64,000 nt of DNA from Dreissena polymorpha (lineage: Eukaryota > Mollusca > Bivalvia > Myida > Dreissenidae), in the NCBI RefSeq assembly GCF_020536995.1, contig NC_068358.1, positions 38,047,050-38,111,049 of the forward strand. The letters run 5' to 3'. The notes beneath the pieces were generated by a model. That model worked only from the letters and a program-made list of their open reading frames with translations. It made no database searches and had not been told where the DNA came from. Shown here piece by piece: positions 44,560-58,900 of this stretch; positions within the stretch are counted from its first letter, which is position 1; the number at the start of each line of letters is the position of its first letter. Made by a program: the position numbers and the translations under genes.

Positions 44560-46090
44560 ATAATACCATGGTGAAGGCTTACCCCTAGTTTCAAGGCCTG
44601 TCTCTAAGGCATAGTACCATGTTGGAAGGTTTACCCCCAGTTTCAAGGCCTGTTCATGTCTCTATAAGCCATAATAGCATGGTGAAGGTTTACCCCCAGT
44701 TTCAAGGCTTGTCTTTTAAGGCATAATATGATGGTGAAGGTTTACCCCTAGTTTCAAGGCCTGTCTCTAAGGCATAGCAACACGTTGAAGGTTTACCCTA
44801 GTTTCAAGGCCTTTCTCTTAAGGCATATTATCATGGTGAAGGTTTACCCCCAGTTTCAAGGCCTGCCTCTTAAGGCATAATATGATGGTGAAGGTTTACC
44901 CCTAGTTTCAAGGCTTGTCTCCAGGCATATTTCCATGACAAAGGCTTACTCCTCGTTTTAAGTTCTGTCTCTAAGGCATATTACCATGGTAAAGGTTTAC
45001 CCCTAGTTTCAAGGCTAGTCTCTTCAGGCATAGTACCATGACGAAGGCTTACCCCTAATTTCAAGTTCTGTCTCTTAGGCATATTACCATGGTGAAGGTT
45101 TATCCCCAGTTTCAAGGCCTGTCTCTTCAGGCATAATACCATGACGAAGGCTTACCCCTGGTTTCAAGGTCTGTCTCTAAGGCATATTACCATGGTGTAG
45201 GCTTACCCCTAGTTTCAAGGCTAGTCTCTAAGGCATACTACCATGATGAAGGCTTCCCCCTAGTTTCAAGGCCTGTCTCTGAGGCATAGTACCATGCTGA
45301 AGGTTTACTCCCAGTTTCAAGACCTGTCTCTTAAGGCATAATACCATGATGAAGGCTTACCCCTCGTTTTAAGTTCTGTCTCTAAGCATATAACCATGAT
45401 GAAGGTTTACCCCTAGTTTCAAGGCTAGTCTCTATGGCATATAACCATGGTGAAGGCTTACCCCCAGTTTCAAGGCCTGTCTCAAGGCATATTACCATGG
45501 TGAAGGTTTACCCCTAGTTTCAAGGCCTGTCTTTAAGGCATAGTACCATGTTGAAGGTTTACCCCCAGTTTCAAGGCCTGTCTCTTCAGGCATAATACCA
45601 AGGCTTACCCCTCATTTCAAATTCTGTCTCTAAGGCATATACCATGGTGAAGGTTTACCCCTAGTTTCAAGGCTAGTCTCTAAGGCATATTATCATGGTG
45701 AAGGCTTATCCCTAGCTTCAAGGCCTGTGTACTAAGGCATAATAGCATGGTGAAGGTCTACCCCTAATTGCAAGGCCTGTGTACTAAGGCATATTACCAT
45801 GGTGAAGGCTTACCCCTAGTTTCAAGGCCTGTGTACTAAGGCATAATACCATGGGAAGGCTTACCCCTAATTTCAAGGCCTGTGTACTAAGGCATATTAC
45901 CCTGGTGAAGGCTTACCCCTAGTTTCAAGGCCTGTCTCTAAGGCATAATACCATGGGAAGGCTTACCCCTAATTGCAAGGCCTGTGTATTAAGGCATAAT
46001 ACCATGGTAAAGGCTTACCCCTAGTTTCAAGGCTCGCTCTAAGGCATAATACAATGGTGAAGGCTTACCCCTAGTTTCAAGGCCTGTGTA
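44560..46090. repeat. 50-bp minisatellite, about 30 units
   Basis: The unit contains AAGGCATAATACCATGGTGA, AGGTTTACCCCTAGTTTCAA and GGCCTGTCTCT. It is moderately diverged, with sub-blocks (GTGTACTAAGGC near 45730-45900). It lies just beyond the likely 3' end of gene B. Confidence 0.95.
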
Positions 46091-46282
46091 TAGCTTCGTA
46101 CATCTGTCTGTGTAGCCATGTCACGGCAATTTGTAGCGGATTTCTTTCTTCTGACGATTAGGACATCAGAGGACCCATGGTCTTGGAGGGACAGACGGGG
46201 TTTTATCTGATCTATGGAACCTGAAATTTGTAAACCAAATCTATTCAAGTATAACGCTGCATTTGGTATGTCATACAAATTA

Positions 46283-46288
46283 TTTATT
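46283..46288 (-). promoter_or_regulatory. Candidate polyadenylation signal of gene B
   Basis: AATAAA on the minus strand about 460 bases after the stop. If used, the transcript would end just before the 50-bp minisatellite at 44.56-46.09 kb. Confidence 0.4.
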
Positions 46289-46748
46289 TGTTAAAACTTG
46301 CATCCAAATCTATCTTAGTAATAAGGATAAAATTCCACTTGTAGTGACATTTCAAAAGTATTTTAGTTATACCATGGCAGTCATTTAATTTGAATAGAAA
46401 TTTTCCTGAGTAAGCTAGCTTTGGTCCAGTTCTAAGCTCATATGCTTACACCAGTAATTGGCAGCTGCCCTACTTGACTCAGGCCACGTATGGCCTTAGA
46501 CATACTTTTATGATCAATAGCAAAACAATGAGTTGGGTATGTATTACGCTATGGGTATGTATTACGCTATGAAAAATTATCAGATAATACTTACCAGTTG
46601 GAATCATGACATTGAGGGTTGCTGTAGGCAGTGATTCAGGATGGCCTTCTGGCGCAATTCCTGTGGCCTCTTGGGCGACATCTGTCGATTGTGCCTGAGA
46701 AGACTGGCCTCAGACAGCTTGTGTAACCGCGCATCTGATGTTGTAAAG

Positions 46749-46901
46749 TCAACACGGTCGGCGACTGCGTGAACAGGGCTTTGCTCGATGTCTACAGAAA
46801 GAGTGTGTGTGTTGACCGCAGGGTAGTATTCCACCTGCTTCCAGTGCTTTATAAAGTGCTGGTCCCCAGTTGTTGGTCGACAAACACGCCTCCTTGACTC
46901 G
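46749..46901 (-). CDS. Gene B exon 11: C-terminal tail and stop
   Basis: 50 codons plus [23 protein letters not shown], then a Cys/His/Arg-rich end finishing SRSRRPC. NNWGPAL is the family's tail motif and sets the frame; a longer open frame on the same strand is out of phase and not used. Acceptor ctgttttcag. Confidence 0.85.
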   Translation of the reverse strand, partial: RVKEACLSTNNWGPALYKALEAGGILPCGQHTHSFCRHRAKPCSRSRRPC

Positions 46902-49900
46902 CTGAAAACAGATGCATGAAAATCAAAATTCATTGACAGATTGATTTGTAAGCTGAATAGAGAGAATCTTGTAGGAAGGTCAATAAAAGGCGGAAACAAA
47001 CACACTTAATTTATTCCCCATGTTTTATACTACACCCCTTGCTGGCTAAAGCACAATAAAGCACTCACTAGGATCACCCAAAAATTACATGACACTTACT
47101 AGCATCACCCAAAAATTACGTCATACTCACTAGGATCACCCCAAAATTACATCACACTCACTGCAATCACTCACACATTACATCACACTAACTAGGATCA
47201 CTCACACATTACATCACACTCACTAGGATCACCCAAACATTACATCACACTCACACAAACATTACATCACACTCACTAGGATCACACACACATTACATCA
47301 CACTCACTAGGATCACACATACATTACATCACACTCACTAGGATCACACACATGTTCATTAACACTCACTAGAACACATTCACATTACCGTAATTACTCT
47401 ATGTTTTCGGACACTTAAAAATAATTAATTTTTTTCGTGTCCGAAAACTTAGATAAGAAATATATTCACAAAATACAGGTGTCCGAAAACTTAGAGTAGA
47501 AAATTGAAGTGTCCGAAAATAGCGTCAATTGTATCAACGACTACTGGTAATAGCACGCACTGGTAAAATACCATGTCATATAGTATAAATTACAGTTATA
47601 TATGTTTGCACTGCATTTTAAATACTTTAAAATGTTAAATTTATTTGACAGAAAGTAACTACAAGGTTGTAATTTGACCAACGAGTTCAAAGATGAGCAT
47701 GTGATGTACCGATACTCGCTAGTATGAACCTGTAATTAACACACAAAAAAAGCAAACTATGAATTCTTTGTTTGCTCATTTCCGATAGTTGTTGTCTCAC
47801 ACCTTCCATTGTTCGTAAAACTTGCAATATGGTGCATCACACTTTGAAGCGTTTAGTATTTGTCACAGTTATTTTACTGAGAAGGGGTAGTGCCATTGCG
47901 GTAGATAATTGAACTGTTAATTGGCACTACCCCTGGTAATTGTCATTATAACGCTTATGCTATCGGGCGAAACCATTGTTTAATACCGGTTTACATGGTA
48001 ATTTACCCAATAGCGCAAATGTAACGGTCCGTTGCCCTCAGGCATGCACCTGCCATGTTTTATGATATTAATCTGGTTGAAAAACCCCATGATCAAAGAG
48101 TCATTAGATATCGAAAACAGGGCCGAAATTTGGTAAAAAGGCGCTGTAAAATATGGACGAAAACTCGTGTGTCCGAAAATTAAGAGTCATGAAAAATAAT
48201 TATTTTTCCTTAAAAAAGGGGTGTCCGAAAACTTAGAGTGTCCGAAAACATAGAGTAATTACGGTACACCACACTCATAAGCATCACCCACACATAACAT
48301 CAAACTCACTAAAATCCTAAAGTCTGCCAAACATTACATCATACTCACTTAAATCACCCACACATAACATCACACACACTACAATCAACAAATCATTGCA
48401 TAACACTTACAAGTAACACTCACATATAACACCACAGTCACTGAGATCACCCACACCTTACATCACACCCACTAGCATCGTCCACACATTAAATCACACT
48501 CACAAGCATCACCCACACATAACATCAAACTCACTAGAATCAACAACACATAACATCACATTCACTAGGATCACAAACACTTTACATCAAACTCACAAGT
48601 ATCACTTACATATTACATCAAACTCACTAGTATAAATCCCACATTACAGAATCAAACAAACATACATCACACTCACTAGGATCACTCAATAATTGTACAC
48701 ACTGACTAGGATCACCCACACATCACACTGACTAGGATCACCCACAAACCACACTCACTAGAATCAACCACACTATACCACACTCACTAGAATCAACCAA
48801 ACATTACATCACACTCACTTAAATCACTAACAAATTAAATCATAATCACTCAAATCAACAAAACATTACATCACACTCACAATGATCACCTACACATTAC
48901 ATCACACTAGGACCACTCACATGTTACATCACTCTCACTAGGATCACTAAAACATTACATCACACTCACTAAGATCACTCAAACAATACATCACACTCAC
49001 TAGAATCAACCAAACACTACATGACACTCACTAGAATCAACAAAACATCACACTCACACATTACATCTCACTTACTCGGATTGCCCAAACATTACATCAC
49101 ACTCACTAGGAATACGCACACTTAACATCACACTCACTAGGATCACTCAAACAATACATCACACTCACTAGAATCAACCAAACACTACATCACACTCACT
49201 AGGATCAATCAAGCATTACATCACACTCACTAGGATCACTCAAACAATACATCACACTTACCTGGATTGCCCAAACATTACATCACACTCACTAGGATTA
49301 AACACACTTAACATCACACTCACTAGGATCACCCAAACATTACATCACACTCACTAGGATCACCCAAACATTCCATCACATTCATTAGGATCACACTTAA
49401 ATTCAATCATGCTCACTGGGATCATCCCACTGACCTGTATAAATGACCCCTGTAGAGTACAGATCTTTCTGAATGCAAACAAGGGTATGGGAAGCACAGT
49501 GAGGACCAGTAGTGTGATACCCAGTATCGCTGACCAGCGGGGAAATGCAGGTCCTCCAAGATCCAGGCCCGTCACAATGGTTGATACAAGAATGAACTGG
49601 AAAAAAGCCAGAGAAAAGTTATGCTGAAAAGCATCCAATGGGTATATTTGTTACAAACACTTATGCTTGTATATAGAAATTATCAGTATGTTTAATGGAG
49701 GAAATATTTTCAAGGGCCATAATTTTGGTAACAACCCAATTTCTTCCTTTAGGAATAATAAGTGTGAGCTTGACCTTTGAGCTGTTGGAACAGTTGTTAT
49801 GTGCATGATGCATTAAAATAATGCAACCAATAACACACCAAATTCAAATGGAAACATGAAAAAATGAGACGTGTCTAGCTAAAATGGGCATTATGCCATA

Positions 49901-52900
49901 AGCTGCAAGTGAAGCTCCATACCAGCCTGTGCAATTGGTCAGTCTGGTCAGGAGATATGCTGTCCGCTATAAAGTCATGCAAGGTTTTGTGGTCTCGTTA
50001 GCGGAGAGTGTAGTTCCAGACCAGACTACGCACATGCAATTTGAGAGCCAGCTGGTCATATATGTCATAAGACTCATTTTTGCATGATGAAGGTCAAACG
50101 TGCCCAACACACCAGCATGATGAGGGGGGAGACGACACTCCACATGGCCTTCCACCAGCACGACACAGGTCGACCAATCATGCGCTGGATGTCAAAGCAC
50201 AGCTTACGCACACCGTACACCCATGCCAGGCCTACGCACATGAATAAGCCTATGACAAGGTTAGGCATCCCACCACAGTACTCGTCCAGCAACTGTAGTA
50301 TGTAGAGACCACCCTGGAAACAAAATAATATTGAATATTTTGGCCTCTCTAAGGGAAAACTGGGTTTCATGCATTTGGGTTAAGTGTCATCCCAGATCAG
50401 TCTGTGGTTAAGTGTCATCCCAGATCAGCCTGTAGTTAAGTGTCATCCCAGATCAGCCTGTGGTATAGTGTCATCCCAGATCAGCCTGTGGTATAGTGTC
50501 ATCCCAGATCAGCCTGTGGTATAGTGTCATCCCAGATCAGCCTGTGGTTAAGTGTCATCCCAGATCAACCTGTGGTTAAGTGTCATCCCAGATCAGCCTG
50601 TGGTTAAGTGTCATCCCAGATCAGCCTGTGGTATAGTGTCATCCCAGATCAGCCTGTGCAGTCTGCACATGTTTATCAGGGTCAAAACTTTCCCCTTAAC
50701 AAGATTTTTGATAAAAAGATACTTCCTTTAAAGGACTTTACAGCCTTATCTCTGACAACACTTATGCACAAGCATTGAGCACAATTATCCAAGTGCAAGG
50801 CTCATTTGGCAATTTTTTGCACTTCTGAAATGCATGCATCATGTCATCTAGATTTTGAAAGTGCACGATCAAGAAATAGAACTGAAATTCACATGAATAT
50901 CAAATATCAGTTATACCATACATGAAATATGCACAACTTCTTGTGACCAATGTGATCTTGAACTTACAGCAACAGACATTATTGTTTCAAGCAATATATT
51001 GTCCACATTATTATTTGTGGCAATTTATTTCAAAATCATGTAATCAGAGACAAAATTATTCCCCATATATGGAGTATGCACCAACTCCAAGTGTACACTG
51101 TGACCTTGACCTTCAAGCAAGCATCATACATGTAATTGGTGATTGATATGTTGTCTTGATATAATGATCATTTGTGCAAAAAAATTTTTTTAATCCTAAC
51201 ATGCACAATAAAATTATGGCCTGGACACAAACGGTTACTTTTGCAATAAACATATACGGAATATGCATACACTTAAAGTGCCCACAGTTACCTTTATCTT
51301 GAAACGAGCAACATGGTTTTGCAAGTGAATTATATGTATTGTCTTCATAATATCATGATCATTATTGCAATTTTTTTTTGTTTATATCCCATCATGCACA
51401 ACAAAGTAATGGTCCAGATAAAAATGTACTTTCCTAATACACATATAAGGAATATGCAAAACTTTCAAATGTTCACTGTGACCTTGACCTTGAAGCAAAC
51501 ATGTTTTGCACAATACACATTGTCTTGATAAATGATCATGTGAACACATTCATATAGAAATCCCATCATGCACAACAAAGTTATGGGTCGGACATCAACA
51601 TGTACTTGTAACAGGACACAAATGAGGTATATGTATAAACTTCATATGTACACTGTGACCTTGACCTTGAAGGGAGCAACATGGTTGTTTTCATGTGACA
51701 CGTCGTCTGTATATGATGATCATTTGTGCTAACTCATTAAGAATTCCGATCATGAACAGCAAAGTTATGGGCCAGACATGAAATGAACTTTAACAATATT
51801 ATACTCATTAGGCAAATGCACTAATTTTTGACGATGCTGCGAAGCACCTCGTCTAAGTTATCATACCATGAAAAATTTCTTCACTATGGCGACCTATGTA
51901 AAAGACCGAGCCAGTCCGATTGAGATAGCTCGATTTTTCTAATCGGCATACCTCGATGATTATCATTGATAAAGGTATAGGAAGCTCAGCTATAAATAGG
52001 ACAGCATATTCTGGGAAAAGATTTAATAATAGTTTGAAAACGTTAATTTTAAATCAGTTATATTCAATCCATTATATGTTTATAGATAATTGAAACAACA
52101 ATGCATTTTCTGTATTGTAATTGCATGTGTCGTGATTCTGTAAATAAATTGCGAATGAAAACATGTATAATTAACGTTTAACGCGATCATAAGTGTAAAG
52201 AAAACGAATTATTTCGAACCTGCCATTTGTAAACGTTATAGCGAGTATGGTATATAAACAGCATAATAGCCATACAACATCTATGAAACTCGCTTTTATG
52301 CGTGCTTTCTCATTTTGCATATTTAAAAAACTGTTCAAACATAAATTACAGAGCCACCTCAGTGAACATACTATGTTTGATAATTCATTAGTTTGTTGGA
52401 TATTGTTTGCTGTTGTAAACGCATATTAGGTCATATCGCGGAGATTTAGTTAACCTAACCATCTGTTCATGGGCAAACTCATTTATTCTAGTGCTCATTC
52501 GACTATGTGCTCATACCTACTTTCGGAATCATCATGAAATTATTGCCGTCCTTAACGAACAAACATGCCTAAGCTTATTGAATAAGAGAAAAAATAATAA
52601 TCAAAAGAGAAAAATTATATGTTCATGCACATGGGCATGTGAAATTACGTCCGTACACATAACATCATTAACTTAGGACAGGAAACAACGAAATATAAAG
52701 TTTGGTATGATATGCATGTGAAATTAAAGAGCATGGTGTAATTCAAGAGCATGTCAAGTTTTGAACATATCTGCTGAAACGTAATGTTATAACCCACAAA
52801 CGTTTTACTGTAACAGAACGTTTTTTTAAGATAAGTGGTACAGAAAATACACGTCGGATATCTTTTTAAAGAAATTTTTTGGTATATTTGATCGGGAATG

Positions 52901-55900
52901 TAACTCGCCTCCAAGTTTCGCTGATCAATGGGTCAAGTTCCCCATGGGTACCCAATTTTGTTCGTACCCAATTTTTTTCGCACCCAATTTTTTTTCCTAC
53001 CCAAATTTGTTTTTGTAACCAAATTGTTTTCCGTACCCAATTTTTGGGGGCATAATTTTGTACCCAAAATTTTCGTAACCATTTTTTTCGTACCCACATA
53101 CACAATTGTGGTGATGTACATTAACTTAAATTGATGCTTGTATATCCATCCTCTTCAAAAGAATCGTTACACCAGTACTGTCAGTACTTTGATTAATTTC
53201 CACTGTGTCCTTTACCTTGAAGCAAGCGACGTGTTTGCTGGCTGCACATGGCATGCTGTCTTGATATGATGGTCATTTGTGCATTTTTATTTTGAAATCC
53301 CTTCATGCACAAATTATGAGCCAGACACAAACATGTACATGAACTTTGAACATAAACATATATGAATATGCAAATACACCAAGTGTCAACTGTTACCTTA
53401 ACCTATAAGCCAGAAACATGGTTTTGCACTCGCCAATTTGCGCATCACACAAAGTCATGGTCGTGATATGATGATCATTTGTGACAATTTATTTCAAAAT
53501 AACATCATGTACATAAAAGTAACGAGCAAGACATGGAATAAACCATAAAACACATACACACAAAACACATGAGTAACACTTTATGCCCTTCTGCAATAAT
53601 CAGGGTGTTTTTTTTATATATAACTGTATTGAATGTTAACGGGATCTTTTCACGTTTTGGTAAATTGACAAAATTGAAAAAAGTTGTTTCAGATTCGCAA
53701 ATTTTCGTTTTAGTTATGATATTTGTGAGGAAACAGTAATACTGAACAGGTACCATGGTCTAATATAGCTATTATATGCATCTTTTGACGATTTAAAAAC
53801 CTGAAAATTATAAAGCGTTGCAACGCGAAACAATTGAATAATTTGGAAAGTTCTTTTGTTGTTGTTTAATTTTGTGAAACTACGAAGATTGCTTATATAA
53901 AGTATAAAATTCCTCACTCATGCATACTTGGCAGGATGGCTGAGCGGACTAATTGGTTTTAACTAGTTTTTACTCCAGAACTCCTGGGGCACTGGTTCGA
54001 GCCCTGCAGCGGGATACTTTTTGTTCTTTTTTTTTTAAATTTTATTTTTGATTTTTTACATTTATCAATATAAAGCATTTAATGACAAACTTTAAAACAT
54101 GTCAAAATCTGTGAAAAGGCCCCTTTAAATATGCATACAAGTAAATGAAGGCATCATGGTACCCTCAAAATTGGAAGGTCCTTAATTCTGCATAAAATGT
54201 TGGCCTTATAATTATGTCAATCACAACTGTGTTTAAATAAATATCTTCAACCTTAAAACATGTTGTTGTTTCATTTCGGATTTTAGAAACAATGTTTTTC
54301 TCCATTATATAATGAAGTTAACACATGCTGATGCATGATACATGAAAAACTTTTAACATGAACGCTGGAATTGTGGGTAAAGTATATTTACCCTGGTTGT
54401 CAATGGCAATCCCAGAAGGTACAAAATGGAGCAGACGGCAATGAGCACAAGGATACGGGACTTCCGGAAGAATTCCACTTTCTCATCCATCATGACGGTG
54501 ACGATGATTTCCGTCATGACAAGGAGTGAGGACATTCCCATCATGACGATCATCAAGAAGAAGAATGCTGACCACATAGCAGACGGCATAAAGTGGGTAA
54601 CGGCCGCAGGAATGGCGACGAACACTAGACCAATATCTGAACTAGGTCGCTCACCTGAGACACATTGACACTAAACTGTTATGTGGAGATTTTTATGTTT
54701 GTGTAATAACTCTAGTTTTTATCTAGGTTTTTTACTCTGTATTACACAGACTTATTGTGGTCTCACTCAGACAGAACAAATTAAAGATTTAAGTTTTACT
54801 TAAAAAATAAAAAACAACAAGTAAAACTAAAGTGGGGTTAATTTTGAAAACAGGGACATGACTTGAGCACTCTTTGTACAGGACCACTATAGGATGTTGC
54901 ACGCCAAAGATAAAACCTGTGACCCTTCTGGTTTAATAGAATAAAATTATTTATGATGTAAGTTTATATAAAGCATGCGACTCCTGGACATTTACAAACT
55001 CAGAAGGGAACACTATAGGATCACTATAAGGTGTTACTTGACAAATAATTGAGTCGCGTTCTGAGAAAACTGGGCTTAATGCATGTGCGTAAAGTGTTAT
55101 CACAGATTAGCCTGTGCAGTCCGCACAGGCTAAATAGGGATGACATTTTCCGCCTAAACTTGATTTTTGGTAAGGAGGGACTTCATTGAAACTAAGAATA
55201 CCATAAAAGCGAAAAGTGTCGTCCCTGATTAGCCTTACGCATATGCATTAAGCCCAGTTTTCTCAGAACGCGACTCAATTTATCCCTGTGCCATGCGGTT
55301 TCAGAGACAAAAAAGTGTTCACCACATGCATATAAGGAAAAAAGGTAACCCCAAGGACATGGCTAGTTTTGAAGGGCATGATCTGAAAAAAATTAGTAGA
55401 GGACTGCAAGACAATATAACCAAATATTCCAGCCCTGACCCTTATGGTTTCAGATAAAATGTATACAGTTTTCTTTTAAATTTAATTTTATTTCTGGCAC
55501 AATGGGGATTTATACATGTAGACTGCACAGGCTAATCTTGGACGTCACTGCGCACCTGAATTACACACAGATTTGTCAGATTGCGGCTCATCATGTGACT
55601 GAAATACTAATGACAAGAGCAAAAACTCCAAGAAACAACGTTATAACTCACTGGATGTAATGACATTCTCTACCGTCGTATCCAGTTGATGGGCAAGAAT
55701 GCCAAGGGAGGCAAACACTGTGAACCCAGCCAGAACACTCATCAGGGTATCAATAACACAGATGAGGATCGCATCCCTGGAACGCATAAACACAGAAATG
55801 CTTCTTTGATCATTTTGGGATGATGACCCAAGAAATAAGGAATTATAGATTAAATGAACTTTAAATTGGGAGATTTTGTTTAAAACTGTTTGATTAATAA

Positions 55901-58900
55901 GATTTAACTTTGTTCAAAAATTTCATAAATGATTTATAAAAAACAGCCAAAGGTGTTGACAAAACATATTGTTAAGCAACTAGGAAATATTGCTACAGAT
56001 TGCATTGTGGGAAATTAAAACAAGAAAACATGTATGTAACTATTGTGGCTAGAACAGCCTTAACATGACCAAATCAATTAATAGGTCTTAAGGACTCTAA
56101 AACATAGTTAAAATACAGAAGTTTAAAAAAAAAAGCGCACCTGTAAATGTTATTATGAAACTTGTTATAGCTGGACAGGGTGCTAAGTCCCCCAGCGCAG
56201 GCAGACAGGGAGAAGAACACCTGGGAGGCCGCATCACTCCATACGCGCAGTGATAGAAAGTGGTCCCATTTAGGGGTCAAATAAAAATGGATCCCCTCCA
56301 GATGGCCCTCCACAAGCAGCGCGCAGACGAGAAGCGCGAGCAGGAGGATTATGGGAATGATGATGACAAAATAGGCAACCTGAAATAAAATTAGCAGCAC
56401 TCTGGTAAAAAAGGGGCTAATACATGTGCATGAAGTGCAGTCCTATATTAGCCTGTGTAGAACACACAGGATTATCAGGGAGGACTCTTTCCATTTTTGC
56501 TTTATTTTTATTTTAACTGACTTGCTTAAAATGGAATCCTTGGGATCCTGAATTTCTTGTGACTAACAACCTCCAATTAAGTGCACTGAACACAGTTTTA
56601 CGTTTGTAGAAATATTACTTATATGGATTGCAAAAAAATAATCTGCAGACATGCATATAATACACAAAATAATCAATCTCCATAGCTCATTTAACAAGAA
56701 ACCGGGTGATGCTCCCCAAATTTTTTTTTGTCACAATATTGCACTATATATTCAGATAAAAGGAACTGTCTTGAGGGGCATAACTTAACAAAATAATCAT
56801 CTAACCAGAACCCACAAATAACATGCGCATCTCCTCAAGGTAGTTCAGCTTCCCATAAAGCTCCAGTGTATTCCAGTCAGTAGTTTGGGAAAAATAGCCC
56901 GGACAAGAATTGCACTATATGTACAGTTTATAGAAAATTTCAAAGGGCCATAACTCTGTGACAAATCATCCAACCAGAACCGGCTGTTAATATGCACATC
57001 TCCTCTTGGTAGTGAAGCTTCCCATAAAGTTTCATTGAATTCCCGTAATAAGTTGCTGAGAAATAGCTCGGACAAGAATTGCACTTTATGTAAAATGGAA
57101 AATTTCAAAGGGCCATAACTCTGTGACAAATCATCCGACCAGAACCGGCTGATAATATGCACATCTCCTCTTGGTAGTGAAGCTTCCCATAAAGTTTCAT
57201 TGAATTCCGGTCATTAGTTGCTGAGAAATAGAACGGACAAGAATTGCACTATATGTACAGTCAATGGAAATTTCAAAGGGCCATAACTCTGTGAAAAATC
57301 ATCCGACCAGAACCGGCTGATAATATGTACATCTCCTCTTGGTAGTGAAGCTTCCCATAAAGTTTCATTGAATTCCGGTCATTAGTTGCTGAGAAATAGC
57401 CCTGACAAGAATTGCACTATATGTACAGTTAATGGAAAATTTCAAAGGGCCATAACTCTGTGAAAAATCATCCGACCAGAAGCCGCTGATAATATGCACA
57501 TCTCCTCTTGGTAGTAAAGCTTCCCATAAAGTTTCATCGAATTCTGGTCATTAGTTGCTGAGAAATAGCCCGGACAAAAATTGTGCACGGACAAACACAC
57601 GGACGCACTGACAGACGAAGCGACGTTGGGACAGTACGCCAAAAAAAAATTTTGGAGAGCATAATAAACCAAGTCATTCTAGTCACAACATGGCGGCTAC
57701 CTTTCCGGCAGAGTAGATTCCCTTGACAAGACACATGAACACGATGACCCAACACAGCAGCAGGCAGAGGGCAAGTTGCCATTGGATACCACCGATGTCA
57801 TCGAGCCCGTCTGACACGTTCAACACTTCATTGCTGCAACAGACAACATCAGGGGTATTTATGATGGGTGTGAATTTGATTTGGTGCATTAACAGCTCCA
57901 TTTACCCATTTATGCCTAGTGGACCTTGCCATCCTTCTTAATTGGAGCAATTTATTTCCAAAATTAGGGATGTCTAGTATATTTATTTCTATATGTAGAA
58001 TATTTCTTACAGAAATTCCTTTAAGCAATCAGCGTAGACCCAGATGAGGCGCCGCATCATGCTGCGTCTCATCTGGGTCTACGCTGTTTGCCAAGGCCTT
58101 TTTTCTAGACACTAGGCATAAATGGGTTTAAAAAATAAATAAAATAAAAATAATTTTTTTTTATATAAAAACACAATTTTTCAAAAATAAACTTTATAGA
58201 CCACAAAAACAAAACACGAAACCTATTGAAATCTATGAAATATAAATAATTTCATAATTATAATTAATAGTTATAATTACAGTTAATAATAAATTAACAT
58301 TTATATACATTTAAATAAATTTGCCATCAACTGCGATTATCTTGCCTTATAATTTTCAAAACCTATAACAAAAAGTTTTTTTCCATTCAACGAATTTCCG
58401 CCAAATCAACTTTCTTGATCTGCCTAAGTGTGGTCACAGCTTTGCCTGATCAAACATTGGTATAATAAAAACTAAAACAAGAGATGTGTTCGTCAGAAAC
58501 ACAATGCCCCCTACTGCGCCGCTTTGAAATAAAATTTCTATTTATCATTTGGCAGTTATAGAAATCATCTCCCTTCAAAGCTTATTACTTCCCTTGGATT
58601 TTGTTCAATCCAACCGGGGGGGGGGGGGGGGGGGGGGGGGGGAGGGGGGTCTGTAGACAGTCAAAAATGACCAAGTCAGACATCACTGACAACCAAGGCC
58701 TGTGGTTTATCAAAGAGATCATAGCCCGAGTTCATCATGTATCTATGGACATAAGTCTACAGGTATGTAATGAACCTTACCATTCACAAATTAGTACAGG
58801 AAAGAAATGATAAATATATCATTAAAAAAAAAACTTTGACAAAACAATCATTTGAGTTATAAATAATTGAAATAAAAAATATGTACAGTAACTGTGAAAA

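Noticed and set aside
46604-47005. 133-codon minus-strand frame as the gene B C-terminus
   Set aside because: It is out of phase with exon 10; the other frame gives the family tail NNWGPAL and a stop at 46749.
53930-54016. Functional tRNA-Leu/Ser gene
   Set aside because: A and B boxes are good, but the T-stem and acceptor stem do not pair, and it sits within a repeat with inverted ends.
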